This document shows positions 1-12,198 of a stretch of DNA of 49,536 bases, in pieces. The DNA comes from Ceraceosorus guamensis (lineage: Eukaryota > Basidiomycota > Exobasidiomycetes > Ceraceosorales > Ceraceosoraceae), in the NCBI RefSeq assembly GCF_003144195.1, contig NW_020290090.1, forward strand, positions 7,521 to 57,056. The letters are read 5' to 3'. Positions within the stretch are counted from its first letter, which is position 1. Each line of letters begins with the position of its first letter. The notes below the pieces were generated by a model, which worked only from the letters and a program-made list of their open reading frames with translations, had not been told where the DNA came from and searched no databases. Both the position numbers and the translations under genes were made by a program.

Positions 1-802
1 CCCCCCCCTTCGAGTTGAGCTGGAACGTGAGGCCGTGGTGGTGTGATGCCAAAGTGCTTTGGAGGCACCTTGACCAGACGAGACGATCGTCGATACACGC
101 CGAGGCTGAGCGCCACTACTGCGGGATCAATCAAGCCGCCTATAGACGCGCGACGGCAGCGGGGAGCGAGCGCCACGCGCGTGTTCTGGGCCAGGGGGGG
201 GGGGTGCGAGACGCGCATGCCCTTGTTGTTCTTGGCAGTCGCGAAAGCTTGGAAGGGGGGTGGGGGGGCAAGGAAGCTTTTGTATAGTTATGTACCCTCG
301 ACACACACCCCCCTCTTTGCGCTTTTTTGAACCAAAAGAGCAGGGCCCCATGCGCCCAGACTTTTGCGATCGAGTATGGCGAGGGGTTAGGGTTAAGCGG
401 GGCGGGGATTGTGCATGGTGGGAGGAGGACCCTTGATTGTGCGCCGTACGTACGTGCTGCTGTGTGCGCTTTGATTCCCCGTCCATCTCGAGGGCGATGC
501 ATCTCTTGCCTTTATTCACGAAAGGATACAAAAACTTTATGAGAGGAGCTTTGCGTGGAGTGAAGATGACGCGCAAGAGTACGAGGTTGATTGCCAGCAC
601 GTCAGACCTCGGCATGTACAGTCACGAGTAGCGCGTTGCGAGCACCTGATCAGAAGCCTTTGCATGCGCACCACTGGCGATTGCGGACCTGCTGTAATCA
701 CGTGAATGTTGAATGCACCCATGCACCCGCAATTGTTGTACGCACGGTGAGATGAAGGTCACGCACGACTTCGAGACATGCGACTGATGTGACTTGATAG
801 AC

Positions 803-844
803 CAACGAACGACTCGCAACGAACGACTCGCAACGAACGACTCG
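803..844. repeat. 14-bp tandem repeat, three copies
   Basis: Three perfect head-to-tail copies of CAACGAACGACTCG lie at 803-816, 817-830 and 831-844. The repeat is intergenic. It sits next to CTCGTGACTC-type sequence that belongs to the dispersed motif family described in the findings. Confidence 0.9.
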
Positions 845-2840
845 CGAACTCGATCGTGACTCGTGACTCTCTTGAATCGTCAGAAGCGGAGCTGTCACAC
901 GGCCGGGCAGCAGCGGCTCCCATGGAGTCGATCGATCGGTACCGCGCAGCCGCGGAAAAGACAAAACGCGCCAGAGCAAATACGAATTAAAGCAGGTGAT
1001 TGCGCGTATACAGCACAGCTCGACTGTGCGAGAGACATCTGCATGCATGCATCTGCAGGTATGCAGCATATGCAAGCCTCATGCAGCGCCACGCTCTGAG
1101 CATCCCGCCCGACCTCTTTGCATATTCATAACGTATCTGTTTCGTGCTGGTTCTATTTGCTCAAGTCACAAGTCGACTCAGCAATTACTCGAGCGGGCAT
1201 CTCCGCGCGCCACCCGCACGCGAGTCTCGCCAGCATGATGCTCACGCGCGCGCATGAACATTCTGCCTTTGCCGCCCGCCGCGCCCCGGCGGGGATGTGC
1301 GGTCGCGGGCTTGCTGGCCGTCCAAAGGCCCAATAAGCCATCGCGAGCCTGGACCGATGGATGCACGAAGATGCATATGCGCGCTCGAATTCATGTCCCG
1401 CCGCGATGAGGCCGCCTCGTTGCCCGAATCGCACCCAGCAGCAGCGCAAGAGCCCCGGAGATCTGCCTCGATCGAAAATCGCGAGAAATGAAGGGCATTT
1501 TCACGGCATGAATGAAGGGAGATCGACGTTGTGCGACTACTAGACTAGCGTTTGAGCTCGGCCTTCTTGTAAGCGTGACTTGAGAAGCGGCAAGCTGAAA
1601 TCTGCCGACCGCAACATGAAGCACAAATACGCATCAAGCAGAGTGCAGAGGTGGGGTGATCGTTTCTAAATCTGGACGCTCTTCTCTCTGTGTGACGACA
1701 GGACAGTCTTCTGCGGATACTGCATGTGCCCAGCTGCTGGCTGGCTGGCTGTTCTTGCTGCTGCGGTCTTAAAGTTGATATCATGTCTGCCAAGCAACTC
1801 CGAATGTGTACGCCGAAAGACGTTCATCGAGCATTGCGAAAGGCTCGTTATTGTTGCTGGAGACGCCAGTTTCAATTGTAATGGCCACGGGACCCGGTAT
1901 AGAAGAATTGGCTGTTGCTTAAACGCGGAAGCATGTGAGCATGGCTGAACGGATCGCGCCCGCCTCTCTGACATTCACAAGTCTCTGGTCGGAGGGAAGC
2001 AAGCCCCTCAGCCCCTCGTCCTTGGCTAGCTGATGAGGGGGCTTGGGGTTTGCGACGGGTCAGTTTGGAACGTGAGTGGGGTTGCATGGTGTTCCATGGG
2101 TTGGTCTTCCGGGGCGAGGCGAGGCTGCTCGTGCTGCCGAACTGATGAACCAAGCCCCGCGGTTCCCGTCCATGCGCGTAGGGTGTTGCAGTGCCGACGG
2201 TGCTGAGCCACGGCACCGCCATGCATCAGCGGTCAGCCGCCGTTTGCAAGGCGAGGCTCGAGGCTCGAGCTCGACCGACCGACCGCTACATATACAAAAG
2301 ATTGAGGCGCGGATAGAGCAGCCAGGCCACTTCACTCACACTGGGAGGGCGGGGAGAGGCTCTTCTGATGCGAATATGCAGGTCATGCATGCAGGTTCTC
2401 GCATGTCCGCCCCCTTCGCAACGTAGCTCGCATGAGATGCACAGAACTTCTGGCGCGCCCCTGCCAGCCACTGCGACAGTCTCTCTTCTGCTGTTGTCTG
2501 GCTCATCAGTCTCGAGGGATGAACCCCCCCCCCAAAGAGACAAACACCCACGCTGCCCACGACGCTTACGAAGGCAGGCAAGCATGGCACGCACGCTCTT
2601 GTGCGTCGATCAATGGTCGCCGAACATACACACGAAGTGCTGATGCCAACTAGCACCCGAGCGCGACCGTTCAGCAGCTCTCATACATGCAGTACACTCG
2701 TGACTACGCACCAGTCCTGCAGTGCAATGCAGCGAGCGCATCGCAGTAGGGCAAAGGCTGCCCTGAACGAGCCTGCCGGCGCAAGGCCGCACACAGAGCT
2801 TGCAACTCTCAAACCCAAGGCTGATATCACCCCGCGCTCT

Positions 2841-2874
2841 GCCCCTGCCCCTGCCCCTGCCCCTGCCCCTGCCC
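2841..2874. repeat. GCCCCT hexanucleotide microsatellite
   Basis: Between five and six perfect copies of GCCCCT occur about 230 bp upstream of the glycoprotein start codon. It lies in the putative promoter or 5' UTR, so length changes could affect expression; that is inference only. Confidence 0.9.
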
Positions 2875-3099
2875 ACTACCAGATTTTGATTCAAAGCCAC
2901 GCAAATACAGTCGCTCTCACCCGTCCCTCATCTCCACAACACTCCTCCCCGAACCCCACTTCCACTTCCCGTACTCAAGACCTCACTCAACTTCTCCCAG
3001 CCCCCGTATCGGCTCTTGATTCTTCAAAACAACCACACACTCTTTCGCATTTGCCCCTCCTCCGAAACCCTCAACACACACAAACCTTCGATCGCAACA

Positions 3100-4315
3100 A
3101 TGGTTCAAATCTCTTCTGCTTTTGCCGTCCTGGCTGTGGCCGTATCTTCGGCCGTCATGGTTGAGGCTCAGAACAAGCCCAACTTCTCCGTCAGCAACCT
3201 GCCAGACAAGTGGGAGGAGGTGAGTCAAGGTTGTTGGACGTCGATGGAGGGAGGGACGACGGTTCTTGAAGCTCCCTTCAAGCCCTAGTACGGGGCCGGT
3301 GATCTATGCCGCTTTGCACATGGCATGCTTTCCTACGCGAAGCCAGGCATGCCTGTTTCGTGGACGACTTGGATGGCTCTTCAGCGCTGGTCAACAGACA
3401 TCTTCAGTATCGCTCGTGCTGACTCACACACCCTTCGCGTTCACCATCAGGGCCAAATCGGTACCAACCAGTGCAAGCAGTACGGCGCTTCCAACCCCAA
3501 GTCCAAGTGCCAGAACATCTTCATCAACAGTGTCTCTGACTTCTGTCTCTGGGGTGAGTGTATGCCAGGGATGTTGTATCGCTACCCGCACGGTTCCTAA
3601 TTTCGTCCTTTCACCATCATCACACACAGCTCCCCAGAAGCAGGGAACCGTCGGTGCTCAAGAGGAGAAGATGTACTCTTACTGCACTCGCTCCGGCTAC
3701 GGCACCCGTCTCATTCCCGACGGCACCATCAAGAAGGCACACTTCCTCAAGACCCCCACCTTTGTTCAGGTCACTGGCTTCGGTGACTTCACCAGCATGA
3801 AGATTGACGCTGGTGATGAGGGCGGTGAGCTCGACCCCCACGGTGCTACTGGAGCTGGTAACCCTCCCGGAGGCCTCGTCTTCTCTCGCAACTTCAAGGG
3901 TCGCGAGGGACAATGGGTCCAATCCAAGGAGTGGTCCAGCTTCATGTCCGCCACCGAGTTCTCCTTCCGTGCCTGCCTGAGCGGCACTCCTGGAAAGGAC
4001 GCCAAGAAGCTCTGCCCCCACATCTACGACGTTATGGGAGCTATGTGGAACCACCCCGGCAACTACGGTGACGGTTTCGATGACTGCGAGGGTGAGAACG
4101 GCGGCTACCCCGGTGTTTACACCAAGAAGAACGGCTCCGTCTCCACCTTCTACCAGGGCCAGGCCAAGACCCCCGGAGCTCACGCTCCCGGAGCTTCCTC
4201 CAACTGCGTTGCTCGCGCTTCCGTCAAGAACCGCGCTGCTACCCAGACACCTTACCGCAGGAACGCACACGCTCGCTCTGCGCCCACCGGTGTCCCCGAG
4301 CCCGACTTCGACTAA
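3100..4315 (+). CDS. secreted 'macrophage activating glycoprotein'-type protein
   Basis: Three exons, 3100-3219, 3451-3553 and 3630-4315, give 302 residues. Introns are GTGAGT...CAG (phase 0) and GTGAGT...CAG (phase 1). Residues 1-23 form a signal peptide (MVQISSAFAVLAVAVSSAVM, then VEA and cleavage before QNKPNF). The mature part matches the basidiomycete secreted family annotated as macrophage (often spelled macrofage) activating glycoprotein. Family landmarks seen are DFCLWG at the exon 2/3 junction, YCTRSGYGTRLIPDGTI, VQVTGFGDF, GGELDPHGATGAGNPPGGLV, FSFRACL, HIYDVMGAMWNHPGNY and DCEG. Conserved cysteines suggest a disulfide-bonded extracellular domain, and a Ser/Ala/Thr-rich tail is typical of these cell-wall or secreted proteins. 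The biochemical function of the family is not known to me. Codon use is strongly biased to C-ending codons in exon 3, suggesting high expression. Family assignment is firm; splice sites are well supported by frame. Confidence 0.9.
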
Positions 4316-5001
4316 GCAAAGCGCCCCTAGCTTTGCCATTCGTCACGGTCATCTGGGCGCCGCATTACCGGCAGCAGCTCCCTCGCCCAATGGACAATCG
4401 TCGTCATCAACACGCGTTCCGCATCTCAAAGTGAGGCGCACCAGCCCCCGAACGCAAATCCGCCTCGTCTCTTTTTTCGCCTCCACACTTGCCCAACCCA
4501 CAGATCATGGTTCACACCAGCCAACTCTCAAGCCTTTTTGCCCATATGCGTCCCTTTTTGTCTGCGATTCGACAAACTTCTAATCCTCTCCTAGTTCGCA
4601 TCTCCGCACAGCGCAGCTGCGCCACCCCCGTCACGGACGCATCAATCCCAATGTTTGTTGACCTCCGCTTTCATTTCCGTGTGAACCGTGGCGCTTACGT
4701 GGCGCTTACCCGGCGGGTCGCTCGCCCCGCCCGCCTCGTGTGCCTGAATTGAAATGCCGGCTCGAGAGATTAAGTTGATCACGGACCGTGGTGCCTGCTC
4801 ATATATTGAACAGCAGTCGATTTCCCGTGGGGCCCTTGCACCGCGGCCCATGCCTCTCCAGGCACAAGACATGAAGCCTCACGAAAGAAAAGACTGTGAC
4901 AGCAGCAGCATGAAATGCAAAAGGCGATTCGACTACTATACACACATTCGGTCTGCTAGGATTTGCGGGGTTGTGCGGGTTGTGGGAAAATAGGACAGCT
5001 T
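4316..5001. other. convergent intergenic region
   Basis: This lies between two 3' ends (glycoprotein gene on plus, REV3 on minus). No coding pattern is seen. It should hold the terminators and poly(A) sites of both genes, but I cannot point to a specific signal. Confidence 0.6.
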
Positions 5002-8000
5002 TCACTGTTCGAGCATCACCTCTACGTATTGTTGAATCCTAGCAGCCCTATCCAAGTCTCTTTTAGCTCCGACGCGCTCGTACAGTACCGGACAATCGAC
5101 GGATAGGCAGGGAGGAGGAGGAGGGTGATTGTGATTGTGGCAATTGTGCCTGCTGCTGCTGCTGCTTTGTGGGTGTGCGGGCGTGTCGAGGGATGCGGCG
5201 AAGGAGGAGGAGGAGGAGGAGGATTGACCAGTGGTAGAGGCGCACGAAGCGCATACTCGCATGATGCTGATCAGACGGCACGTGCTGCGCGATACGTCCG
5301 TCAAGAGCATGGAGAGCGCGTCGCGAGGTGATTGACGACAATCGATGCACACGCCTGGGCAGGCGTTCGAGGAGCGGGGGCGCAAGCGCGTGAGCATGCA
5401 TGCATGGGCTGCTGAGATTGGGGGAGTTGCGCGGAACGTCGTAAAGACGAGAATCTGGCGCGAGATTCCTCACTCACCCTGCTCGGTCTTGTGTCCGCAG
5501 ACGAGACAATGATCAGATCGATAGTGATCCGTCAGCGTCATTCTGCCAGCCATTGGCAAGTCCGAGGACGCTTTGAGGCCCACATCCTTGCCTTTGACGG
5601 CATTCGACTCTGCTGGAGATGGTGGCCCAGCAAGTCCAAAATGAAGGCTGTTGCTCTGCACCACTCTTGGCATCTCTCTGTACCAGGACCAGACGTCGGC
5701 GCCCATCAAGTTGAAGATTCTCTCCAACGGAGGCAGCAGACCACGCTCAATGTAGTACGTTGCGTTGATGCGTAGTGCGCTGGGCCATGAGGAATGGACA
5801 CAGAGGGTGCGCACTTTTAGTCACGATTACGTCCTAGGCTCCGACGCACACTTGCCGACTCACGGATTCTCGAGCATCTGTTCAGGCGAAACGGCTTGGT
5901 CGTTCAGCTTCGCTCTGGGTTGACCCTGGCTTATAATGTACGGAACACGCTCGGCATGCTGGGGCTCATTGCGTCTGTCCATCATGAGCCGCCTGGTAGC
6001 GATCGCCGCACCAGGCGGCGGAACGCCTTTCTCGCTGCAGGTGGGAATGAATCGCTTTGATTGGCATGCCATCGATCACCGCCAGAAATTGCGCGCAGAA
6101 CCACACCTACCTGTATGTGCCCAGCCGAACCTCTTTCGCGATGATGAAGTCTTGAAAGGGGACCAGGCCTTCCATGATCTTTCTCCACTGTCTCTGGCAG
6201 TAGGATTTGATGAGAGACAGATCCTGCGTGCGGAACAAGATGCGAATGCAAGCTTCGACCATTCTCTGCTGCGCTGGAAAGCCATCCCGACGGACGGTTT
6301 CGATGCCCTTGGCGTTGAAGGCAGGCTCTTCTTGATTTGGCGTCTCGTACATGAAGCCAACATAGCGTTTCTTTGCCATGAGAAGACACGGCAGGTAGAC
6401 CTACGCCGTTTCAATCGCCCACGTCAGTACCTTTCAGCGTGTGCAGAGGCAGGGGTCATGCTCACCTTTTCAAACTTGAGCTTGACAGGAGCAGGATTGT
6501 CGGCAGAGATGGTCTCGGCCATCGCGTTTCCTACACGAAATGCATCGTCCTTGCTGCGCCCAGGAAGGTATATGAACAGACTGTCCGTGTCCCCATACAC
6601 TACCTGGGCACCCCATTCTGCCGTTGCATGAATGGTAGTGATGGCCCTCTCCAGGGTTTCTCGGCCGTACTGCACGATGCTGTCCGCTACCTCGACACAT
6701 GGCATGCGCCCAGAGAATGTGGCGCTTGTGTAGCCATAAGTCACATTGGCGAGGAGCTTGAGGGACAGCTGCCGAGCATTCTGGAGCCGCTTGAATGCTC
6801 GATCTTTGGAGCCCTTCATACTACCTTTGACCATGACGCGCGTGTCCAGGATCTCGGTCAGCATCTTCGCAAGTAGACTCTTGCGCAAGTGTGGCTTGGC
6901 GTACACCAGTCCATTAGGAGACACAAAGCAATCCTCGATCAGCAGCGAAAGCAGACCGTCGGGTGGTGCATACTCGGTAAAGCCAAGCTTCCAAGTGTCT
7001 TTGAACTTGTTAACTCTGCCCAAGCACGTCGAGTAGCAGATGTTGTACGCTATCATGATGCTAGGATAAAGACTTTGAAAGTCTAGCACTACAAGCGGCC
7101 CTTTATAAAAGGCGCTTTGAGGTTCCATCACGAGAGGAAGATCCTCCGCCGCATTTTGTTCTCCCACCTGCTGCTGACTCGGACTAGGAAGGATAAAGTT
7201 TTCCGGCTTCGCAATGCGAAGCATGACCGACTCCACCTTGAATTGACTACCCCTGCTGATGACGGAAAAAAAGTCCACGCCGTATATGCGAGCAAATTCC
7301 GCTGTGCGGAAAATGAGCTCCGAATTTTCCAGGATTTCCAGATCCGTCTCCACTCTGTCCATCCAGTACAGCAGCGTCTTTCTGACCAGGTGCGGCACGC
7401 CAGACCTATACCACTTTGTTAAAGTCGCATGGTCAAATCTAGGCGTTCGCCTTCTCAACAATTGAAAGACGACGTTCTCAAACGTGTACTGGCCAAGAGT
7501 CAATTCGCCGCGCATCAGTCTCCAAATGTTCAGCAGATGTCTGCCCGTCACTCTCATCGCTGATGATTGCGTGTAGCCCCACTTGTCGCCCTTGATGCCA
7601 GTCGAGCCGGTATTGACCCTACCTAGCTCAGCAATGAGCTCAAAATCCAGCTCTCGAAGTGCTCGTTCGATGACATAGCCCCACGAGCTGTTGTGAATTT
7701 CCCAGCCTACAAGTATCTCTGGGTCTAGCGCCCTGACCAGATCGATAAGACTGTTGAAAAGGTCGAGTTCGCTGGAAACGATGTCAACTTTGAGCCTCCC
7801 CAGACCTAGTCGTTCCGGCTTGAGCAGACCAGCGCCATTTTCGGCACCCTCGTCCGGCGTACACAGAATCAGTCCGCTGAGCAGGTTCGGTCTGCTACCC
7901 GTGTCCTCTAAATTCTCGTCTTCGTTTTGGTAGCTGTAGGCAATGGCGGAGATGGGATCTTTGCGTGGGTCGGGCATGAGCGAGCCTCTGGTGCAGATGT

Positions 8001-10927
8001 GCACTTCGATAGCAAACGTGGTCATGTGTTGCTTCTCTTCAGCCAGCACAGTGGGCTTTCGCTGACTGAGCTTGAATCCGGTGTTGGCAGCTTGAGTAGC
8101 TTTTCCGCCCTGTTGCCGCGGGGGAGCCAAGTTGGAGGTGCGCGTCGTAGGCGCAGCTAGCAGACCGGCAGATGACTGCCGATGCTTCCCGCACCATTCC
8201 TGCACACGATGTCGAGGTGGTGGAGAAGCGCAGAACGTCCACTGGTACTGATGCTTACTCAGCGCTCGAGCATGCCGAGCCGCCTTTTGCGCTTCTCTTG
8301 TATCCCGAGCAGCCTTTGTAGGGCTCAGCACGGAGTCGCTCTCATCCGGCGGTGCTGCAAAGAAAGGTTGCAGAAATTTGACAGTCTTGCTGCTGAATTT
8401 GAAGTTCCTTCCTGCGTACTCTCGAGCTGATTTGGGTACGTCGGCAGGATTAGAGTAGTACGGATCCTGGTAGTCAATCGTTGGCAATCCAAAGAACCCG
8501 AAAGAGTTGACCACCTCTGAAGTGAGGGGAGCTGGCACTCCGTACTGCCAAGCTTTCGTAGGCTTGGCGGAGCGATCTGAAGCGGATGCGAGAGAGTCGT
8601 GCGATGCGCTGGGTTCCGTCACAGAGGTCGAGCTTCCAGTGTTCTTACCCGTCGAGCTGGACGACTCCACACGCTGATGCGAGATACGAACGCTTGGCCC
8701 TGCGGAATCCATTGCCGAGTCCGCAAATCGCACGCCTCTGGATGCCTCTGTGGCTGAACTACCATCAGATTGGTTGCTGATCATTCGATCCCTCCGAGTA
8801 CTCCGGTCACGTCCATCGCCCGTCTCTGAGAGCTGACTATGACTATTTTGACTCAGGTCGCTATCCGGCCTGACCCTCCATTCCTGGCTGCTCCCCAGAT
8901 ACTGGCGCATCTTGTCAGCGCCACTGCCTGGCTGTATAGGATCCGTGGCGCTCCTTTTTGGCGTGGCCTCATCCTCGGCATCGGGTGAACGCGCTTGTGC
9001 TCGTGTCACAGACGTTTCAGACGCTTTGCTTTCGCTCAGTTTGTGCTGCTTCGTCTTCGTAGGCGTCACAAACGCATCGCTGGGTCTCTTCGCAGGCGTC
9101 GATTGGGTCGAAGTGGGCGTCTTTCGAAGCGAAGTGGGCGTTCGTGGTACAAAACGTCCTCCTCTCGAAGGCGTAGTGGGTGCAGACCTGCTTGCGTCCG
9201 CAGTGCGCTCTTTGGGCATCAAATCGAGCGGATCGTGTTCATCTCCAAGATTTTCGCCCCTCTCGGCACCAATCGCTGCCTTCTCCACCTCTCGCATCGC
9301 CTCTTGGAACGCGCTGCTCTGGAAGAAGCTGGTATCCACATCTTCATCTAAGCTCGTAGAAGTGTGCTGCGATGCAGACAACAAGTCGTCGAGGCTGCTT
9401 CCACCCGCATGAATGACATCGTTGCCCTCTGCGCTCTGGGAGCTTGGTACGGAGTCCAATTTGGTCGGACTGCCAGAGACCGACGAAGCGGGATTTGAAC
9501 GTGCCTGCTGCTGTGTGGCGCGGCGCTGTGTTAGAGTAAATTCCAAATCGTACATTCGGGGGCCTATCGATCCCTCAAATTCTTGTTTTGGTCCAGCCTG
9601 GTTCTGCGTAGGCTCTGGCTCATACTCGTGTTCACTGTGGTGAAAGAGTTCGACAGAATCGAAGGCACTGACAATGTAGCGATCGTAAGAGGTGCCGCCT
9701 TCGTACATTTTGCTGTCCCATCCTTTTTCCTCTCTGATCTTTGTATCCACAGCTAGCCTCTCGCTCAACGAGGCATCGAACCTGTCGCTCGCCATCCATC
9801 TAGGAGCTTCGCCTGATTTGTACTTTCTCTTCTCTCCCACCGAGTCCGGCTCCGGGATACTAGGCGGCAGTCCATCCCTTTTCCGCCGTTTTTGCTCTTC
9901 CTGCCATAGATCGGTTAATGAAGGTACTAGCTTTTGCGCAAGCGCACTGGAGGAAGGTCTCGCTTCGGGTATCTTTGAGTGGATCGGTCGTTCTTTCAGC
10001 AGGCGTCGATTTAAGATGGAGGAAGCCTTGGTGTCGATCTCGAGCGCGCAGAATGAGATGCGGTGGTACAGGTCGTCCTGAATAAGTGATGGCGCGATGG
10101 TCTCCTTCGTCCACAAATCTGCGCCAAGATTGTTCCCTGCCGATTCTAAAGGTTGTTGGGGACAGAGTGTACTTCAATTGAAATGCCTAAGCATGGACGG
10201 GCTTTGCCGAAATCGCTCACCAGGAACCGGCAGCCTGAATTTGACATGCTCTAGATCCACAAAGTCGCAACCGTACAAGTTGTAGTCGAGCATGAATTGG
10301 AGTAGATACCGAATATGGCACTCGTACGGCTGGAACTTGGTGCCGAGCACCTTGCCGCTCTGAAGGATCGTGGCCAGGCGAAAGTTGTGGGTGGGGTCGA
10401 CAAAGGAGATTTTGAGAAAGTAGTGCGGAGCGACATGGTAGCCGTAGAAAGGCACGCCTTGCACCAAATGGATGGATGCGATGTGGGAAGAGGTGGTGGA
10501 CAGCTTGCGCAGGGAGGCTGAGATGCATGCGTTCAGGCTCCTTCCGAGGCGCGAGATGTAGGAAAGGACTGCGAGCATGGGTGCGATGCGTCAAGTGAGT
10601 TGCGAATGCATGAAGGCGGATCGTGTGTGCTTGCTTACCAAAATCTGGTCGAAGACTGCCAGTGTATTCGATGTACGTGTAGGGAAACACGCCGTGGACA
10701 TGACAGCACACTCTTTGTCCCTGCGGTGTGGCACCAAAGATGCGTAGCACGGGCACTTTGCGCAGCAGAGGCTGGTCTGGCGGATTGAAAGCTGATGTAG
10801 CTCGGTCGTAAGGTGTTGGGTCGCACAGCACGTGATCGATGTTGATCAGACGCAAGCGGAATAGAGGAGTCTGCTGAAGGAGAGACGTTGCGAACTCATT
10901 CTTTGAAGCCTGACTGTGCTGCTCCAT
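5002..10927 (-). CDS. REV3: DNA polymerase zeta catalytic subunit
   Basis: Seven exons on the minus strand (10927-10639, 10568-10221, 10118-6466, 6400-6111, 6034-5864, 5779-5478, 5354-5002) encode about 1801 residues. Rev3 is the B-family polymerase that extends mismatched or lesion-containing primers in translesion synthesis, working with Rev7 and Pol31/Pol32. The N-terminal domain shows VPVLRIFGATPQGQRVC and YTYIEYTGSL. A long disordered region follows in exon 3. Polymerase motif A is DFQSLYPS at about residue 1225 and motif C is YGDTDS at about 1387. KFEK joined to VYLPCLLMAKKRYVGF across the exon 3/4 junction is diagnostic. The C-terminus carries the zinc site (CLVCG plus CIDC, split by the exon 6/7 intron) and the CysB iron-sulfur site (CASC at about 1719, then CLSVDC at about 1767). 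All seven exons join with consistent phases. The start at 10927 is chosen because MEQ precedes the conserved FRLRLINIDH; in-frame Met codons at 10954 and 11128 are possible. A low-complexity insert in CysB is unusual (see findings). Confidence 0.95.
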
Positions 10928-11680
10928 CGTCTCGTCGGATGCGAAGATGACCATGCAGCTCCTATTCAGGATGCGACAAGCGATCCGAGATCCTACAATT
11001 AATTCGCCCACGGTTGGCGTTACATCTGTCACCTTGCGTCGATGACCTGTGCTCTTGACCCTTGAATGGCTTCCGTCTTGAAGGACAGACACTGGACACC
11101 CAGCCGGTAAATCAGTACCAGAAGACACATATCTTGAGCCTTTTTCGCGCTCTGGGGCCAGCCATCGGCACCTTCCTCACCGTTGAAGTTGGTACATGGA
11201 AAGAGCGCCATTTGTTGTTGCATCCATGATCGACGGTCGATGCTTCCAGGCCAAGTCCCTGCACGTCGGGCGCAGCACGCAGCCGCCGTGCCGCTTCTCT
11301 ATCGGCCGAGAGAGATTGCGCGCATTCGACTCTTTGACGCGTCCGCGCGTGCAATCACGAAGTCACGAGTCACGAGTCGCGAGAGGAGTATCGCGAGTGT
11401 GCACGGACTGAATCACAATCAGAATGTGAATCTTGAATGTTGAATATGGACATAACGCGATCCTGGCCATTCAATTCACCATTTCACGTACGCGATGCTT
11501 CACGACTCGTGATTGTATATATGCGCTTGTCGTAAGTGCCGCTGGTGCGTGACATGCTAAATTGAGCACTTGCTGCTTGCTGCTTAATTGCTGCACGTCT
11601 GCGTCTGTCTATACCTGCTGTGCGTGTCCCACCACTTGTAAGCTATTCAAGATTATAGGGGCTTCCAATCCACACAGAGC

Positions 11681-11760
11681 TGAGCCACTGACGACAGTTT
11701 GAGTAGTCTGATGAGTCGAGTGAGCCACTGACGACAGTTTGAGTAGTCTGATGAGTCGAG
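11681..11760. repeat. perfect 40-bp tandem duplication
   Basis: Positions 11681-11720 and 11721-11760 are identical 40-mers beginning TGAGCCACTGACGACAGTTT, and a third copy starts with TGA before diverging. Perfect identity suggests a recent duplication. It is intergenic. Confidence 0.93.
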
Positions 11761-12071
11761 TGAATCACAAATGGTGATCAGCATGGTGTGGTCGTAGATG
11801 GCTCAACTGCAGAAGAAGCTTGTCAAGGCCAGGCCCCCGCGCTCGAGTGCGCGCTTCATGGTAAGGATGACCATATATATATATGTATATGCATGTTCAC
11901 AAAGTGCGAGGGAGGATGTGTTGCTGGAGTCTGATGATGACTTTCTTGCCGACACGCTGCACATCCGCTCACGATAGAGTCATGTTCGTGTTGGGGATTG
12001 TGATTGCGATTGCTGATCCTGGCGCTGCTCCAGCCAAAGAGCCAGCAGTCACACAGTCACAGCAGTGTGAG

Positions 12072-12090
12072 TAGCAGCAGGAGCAGCATC

Positions 12091-12143
<53 letters not shown>

Positions 12144-12166
12144 CAGAGCATGCAGCAGCAGAGCAT

Positions 12167-12198
<32 letters not shown>
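12072..12198. repeat. CAG / GAGCAG microsatellite
   Basis: A purine-rich array of GAGCAG hexamers passes into pure CAG. It creates long spurious open frames on both strands (poly-Leu on minus, Ser/Arg on plus). It is intergenic, about 470 bp upstream of the eIF4A-like start codon. Confidence 0.9.

Larger units (their letters stand above)
1..3099. other. gene-free stretch, promoter side of the secreted glycoprotein gene
   Basis: I see no gene here. Open frames are short, overlap on both strands and show no recognisable protein or consistent splice pattern. The stretch starts with a run of eight C, has a tandem 14-bp repeat near 803-844 and a CCCCTG microsatellite near 2841-2874. About 200 bp before the glycoprotein ATG at 3100 the DNA becomes pyrimidine-rich on the plus strand (roughly 2900-3095), as is common for fungal core promoters and 5' UTRs. 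A GGGTTAGGGTTA stretch near 380 contains only two telomere-like units and is not a telomere. Confidence 0.6.

Noticed and set aside
380-396. Telomere-like GGGTTAGGGTTA
   Set aside because: Only two units, internal, with no array around it; could at most be a protein-binding site.
3620-4339. 239-codon minus-strand frame opposite the glycoprotein gene
   Set aside because: It is the shadow of exon 3, produced by its strong C-ending codon bias; no motif and no start context.
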